A DNA stretch of 7,717 nt from Gammaproteobacteria bacterium (GTDB lineage: Bacteria > Pseudomonadota > Gammaproteobacteria > Enterobacterales > Alteromonadaceae), in assembly GCA_023481025.1 (NCBI GenBank), contig JAMCWV010000075.1:1-7717 (forward strand), in the 5' to 3' direction. The notes under the pieces were generated by a model, which did not search any database, was not told the origin of the DNA, and saw only the letters and a program-made list of their open reading frames with translations. Of this stretch, positions 5,998 to 7,717 are shown piece by piece. The first letter of the stretch is position 1; every line of letters starts with the position of its first letter. The position numbers and the translations under genes are program-made.

Positions 5998-7555
5998 CGT
6001 CGAGCTCTTCGTCCGCATCGTCTTCGGCGAACTGCGCCATCATTTTATCGAAGTCGTCCTCGTCATCATCGCCGAGCATATCAAATTCATCGTCGCTCGC
6101 CGTCATGCTCTCAGCATCACTTTCAGTATCTAATGGTTCGTCATCATCCGCGTCACTGGCAAATAACTCAGCCGGGCTGGGCTCATCTTCCTCAGCATTG
6201 GGCTGCGCTGGCGCAGTTTCGTCGGTGGCTGTTGCAGGCTCGTCTAAATCTTCGTCAGGGTCAAACTCTCCGGCAAAGAGGTCGTCAAGGTCCGCCTGGC
6301 TGAGTGCCTGGTCACTGTCATCAGGTTGGCGCTTCTGCGTCTCTGCAGGTTCATCGTCGCTTAGCTCGTCGTCACTAAGCTCGTCGTCTGTAGCGTCCGA
6401 GCCAAGTTCTGTCTCTAATGCGTCAAATTCACTTAAGTCGAGATCATCCATATCGTCATCGAGCTGAATGCTGTCGTCTTCTTGCTCATCCGGCACCAGC
6501 ATTTCATCTTCCAGTGCTGATAAGTCGTCACCATCGTCATCATCTAAATCGTCGAATTCAGCCATTGCTTCATCGAGTTCAAAGTCGTCGCTGTCAGACT
6601 CACTTGAATCGACCATCCCTGCGGCTGTCACATTCTCGCTCCCTGAGGTTGAGCCTGAAACGGCTGGAGCTGCAACCACCTCGCCCTGGCCATCGCGACG
6701 ACGCAACACCAAGGTCGCAATGACGATTAGAATCAGTGCAGGTACAAATGCGAGGAGGATCAATGCCAAAGGGTTACTGATGATTCGGTTCGCTAGCCCT
6801 TGCGATTGCTCCACTTCACGAGCTTCACGTTGCTCAAGGCGTAACGATTGCTGTGCATCAACCAGCTCACGTATTTGTGCCTGGAACTCGTTCTCGGCGA
6901 CCATGGTGCGCTGGATGTCTTCCAGTGTTTCAGTGATGCTATCGATTCTCTCCTGCAATGCTTGATTCGCCGCCACCACAGCTTCTGTATTTTCGATCGA
7001 ACGACTGAGCCGTTGCCGCAGTTCGGCAAATTCATCGGCGTATTCATCACGAACTTCTTGCAGTGCGCGGCGCGCTTCATCACTCGTTCGGTTCAGCAAG
7101 GCAACCCGTTGGGCGTCGGTGTCTTCGGTGGCAGCTCGAGTGGTTTGCAAACGCTCACTACTACGCTGCAGTTGCTCACCCAGTTCAATGTGACGCTGAG
7201 CCGCTTGCGGATTCACCATTTGGATTTCTTGCAAGCTCGGGATACGCAGGATAAACCCCGTTTCCATGGCGTTAGGGTTATTATCAAGAAATGCATGGGG
7301 ATTTGCCTGCACGATAGCAGACATCACTTGAGGAACACTGACGCTGGAATGCGGGCGTACGCGATTGGCAATACTCCACAGGGTATCGCTACGAGTTATC
7401 GGTCCATACCGCTCCTGGCCCTGCCGCACATCAGTCTGGTCCGAGCCTACCGGACCTCTAATGACCACAGGGTCGTCCTGCAGTGCTAATGCAGGTGAGG
7501 AAACAGAAAGTGTGAAGAGGAGGATCAAGGTCATCAGCACAGAGCCAGATTTCAT
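5990..7555 (-). CDS. fimV: FimV-like LysM membrane protein lacking its C-terminal motif in this frame
   Basis: FimV proteins are bitopic inner-membrane proteins with a periplasmic LysM domain and a cytoplasmic acidic tail. They organise polar proteins and type IV pilus assembly and, in Pseudomonas, raise cAMP signalling. The 521-residue product has a signal peptide (1-25, ending ALA), a LysM-like domain at about 50-107 containing RSDTLWSIA, and a long coiled coil at about 115-250. One membrane helix follows at about 262-284, with RRR after it. A strikingly acidic cytoplasmic region (about 315-521) contains a short repeat ELSDDELSDDE (392-402) and the motif LSQADLDDLFAGEFDPDED (418-436). The ATG has an AGGGA site 6 nt upstream. 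The frame stops at TAA 5990-5992, just where the next frame takes over with the missing C-terminal motif. Full-length FimV would be about 690 residues in total. truA follows, as in relatives. Confidence 0.93.
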   Translation of the reverse strand: MKSGSVLMTLILLFTLSVSSPALALQDDPVVIRGPVGSDQTDVRQGQERYGPITRSDTLWSIANRVRPHSSVSVPQVMSAIVQANPHAFLDNNPNAMETGFILRIPSLQEIQMVNPQAAQRHIELGEQLQRSSERLQTTRAATEDTDAQRVALLNRTSDEARRALQEVRDEYADEFAELRQRLSRSIENTEAVVAANQALQERIDSITETLEDIQRTMVAENEFQAQIRELVDAQQSLRLEQREAREVEQSQGLANRIISNPLALILLAFVPALILIVIATLVLRRRDGQGEVVAAPAVSGSTSGSENVTAAGMVDSSESDSDDFELDEAMAEFDDLDDDDGDDLSALEDEMLVPDEQEDDSIQLDDDMDDLDLSEFDALETELGSDATDDELSDDELSDDEPAETQKRQPDDSDQALSQADLDDLFAGEFDPDEDLDEPATATDETAPAQPNAEEDEPSPAELFASDADDDEPLDTESDAESMTASDDEFDMLGDDDEDDFDKMMAQFAEDDADEELDDG

Positions 7556-7561
7556 AGCTAT

Positions 7562-7566
7562 TCCCT
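7562..7566 (-). promoter_or_regulatory. Ribosome binding site of fimV
   Basis: AGGGA on the minus strand, 6 nt before the ATG at 7555, supports the start that carries the signal peptide. Confidence 0.7.
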
Positions 7567-7619
7567 AAATATTTATTTTTGTAATTGTCGGGCCCGGTTG
7601 TGTGTGTTGCACCCGGATA

Positions 7620-7673
7620 CCGTTATAGCTGTTGGTTCACTATAAACCAGCTGTAAACTCTAATCTATAACGG
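7620..7673. repeat. Perfect 9-bp inverted repeat upstream of fimV
   Basis: CCGTTATAG (7620-7628) and CTATAACGG (7665-7673) are exact reverse complements with 36 bp between them. A partial inner pairing, AGCTG/CAGCT with GTT/AAC, lies inside. No T-run follows on either strand, so a terminator is unlikely. The spacing and the place upstream of fimV would suit a regulator binding site or a leader structure, but this is unproven. Confidence 0.45.
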
Positions 7674-7717
7674 CATGACCGGGGAAAACTGAATTACCAA
7701 TACTCTTTTAATAATAA

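Larger units (their letters stand above)
7556..7717 (-). other. Non-coding leader and probable promoter region of fimV
   Basis: No open frame of note is present. Several -10-like words occur on the minus strand (TATAGT, TATAAC, TATAGA), but none has a good -35 at 16-18 bp, so I do not pick one. The last 30 bases before the ribosome binding site are A/T-rich, and a CGGGCCCG palindrome lies upstream of them. The window ends before the next gene, which in relatives is often an asd-type gene. Confidence 0.5.

Noticed and set aside
5654..6467. Long plus-strand serine-rich open frames opposite fimV
   Set aside because: They are the complement of Asp/Glu-rich codons (GAT, GAC, GAA and GAG read as serine codons in reverse) and have no independent support.
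6848..7489. Plus-strand open frame of 213 codons antisense to the fimV 5' half
   Set aside because: It has no ribosome binding site that I can see and no recognisable domain, and it lies wholly opposite a well-supported LysM and coiled-coil protein.

Overview
The window reads as a piece of a gammaproteobacterial chromosome (roughly half G+C by eye), with every real gene on the minus strand. The order on that strand is fimV (in two overlapping frames), truA, accD, folC, dedD, cvpA, purF. This is the classic gammaproteobacterial accD-folC-dedD-cvpA-purF neighbourhood, with the truA and fimV flank seen in Pseudomonas and Alteromonadales. trpF, which lies between truA and accD in Pseudomonas, is absent here. 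The acidic FimV and the gene order would suit a marine Alteromonadales-type organism such as Idiomarinaceae, but that placement is only a guess.

From right to left: 7717-7556 is a non-coding leader with a 9-bp inverted repeat and a good ribosome binding site for fimV. FimV then runs 7555-5990 (signal peptide, LysM, coiled coil, one membrane segment, acidic cytoplasmic domain). Its usual C-terminal motif follows in another reading frame (5997-5506), which overlaps the first frame at ATGGCTAA. A strong sigma70-type promoter sits across the fimV stop and drives truA (5442-4663). A 135-bp gap with a second plausible promoter precedes accD (4527-3616). After it, folC (3547-2276), dedD (2272-1745, TTG start), cvpA (1742-1251) and purF (1237 to the left edge) are packed with gaps of 68, 3, 2 and 13 nt and are probably one operon.

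The genes are housekeeping functions: fatty acid synthesis (AccD), folate polyglutamylation (FolC), cell division and peptidoglycan binding (DedD), an inner-membrane protein (CvpA), the first step of purine synthesis (PurF), tRNA pseudouridylation (TruA) and polar or type IV pilus organisation (FimV).

Two things are out of the ordinary. The first 100 bases are a perfect inverted copy of 875-974, which lies inside purF. They replace the purF 3' end after about residue 379, with a short shared ATGGC at the join; this looks like a chimeric contig end rather than biology. The fimV reading-frame break is either a one-base indel or a true split gene. I found no mobile element, RNA gene, CRISPR array or novel multi-gene system.
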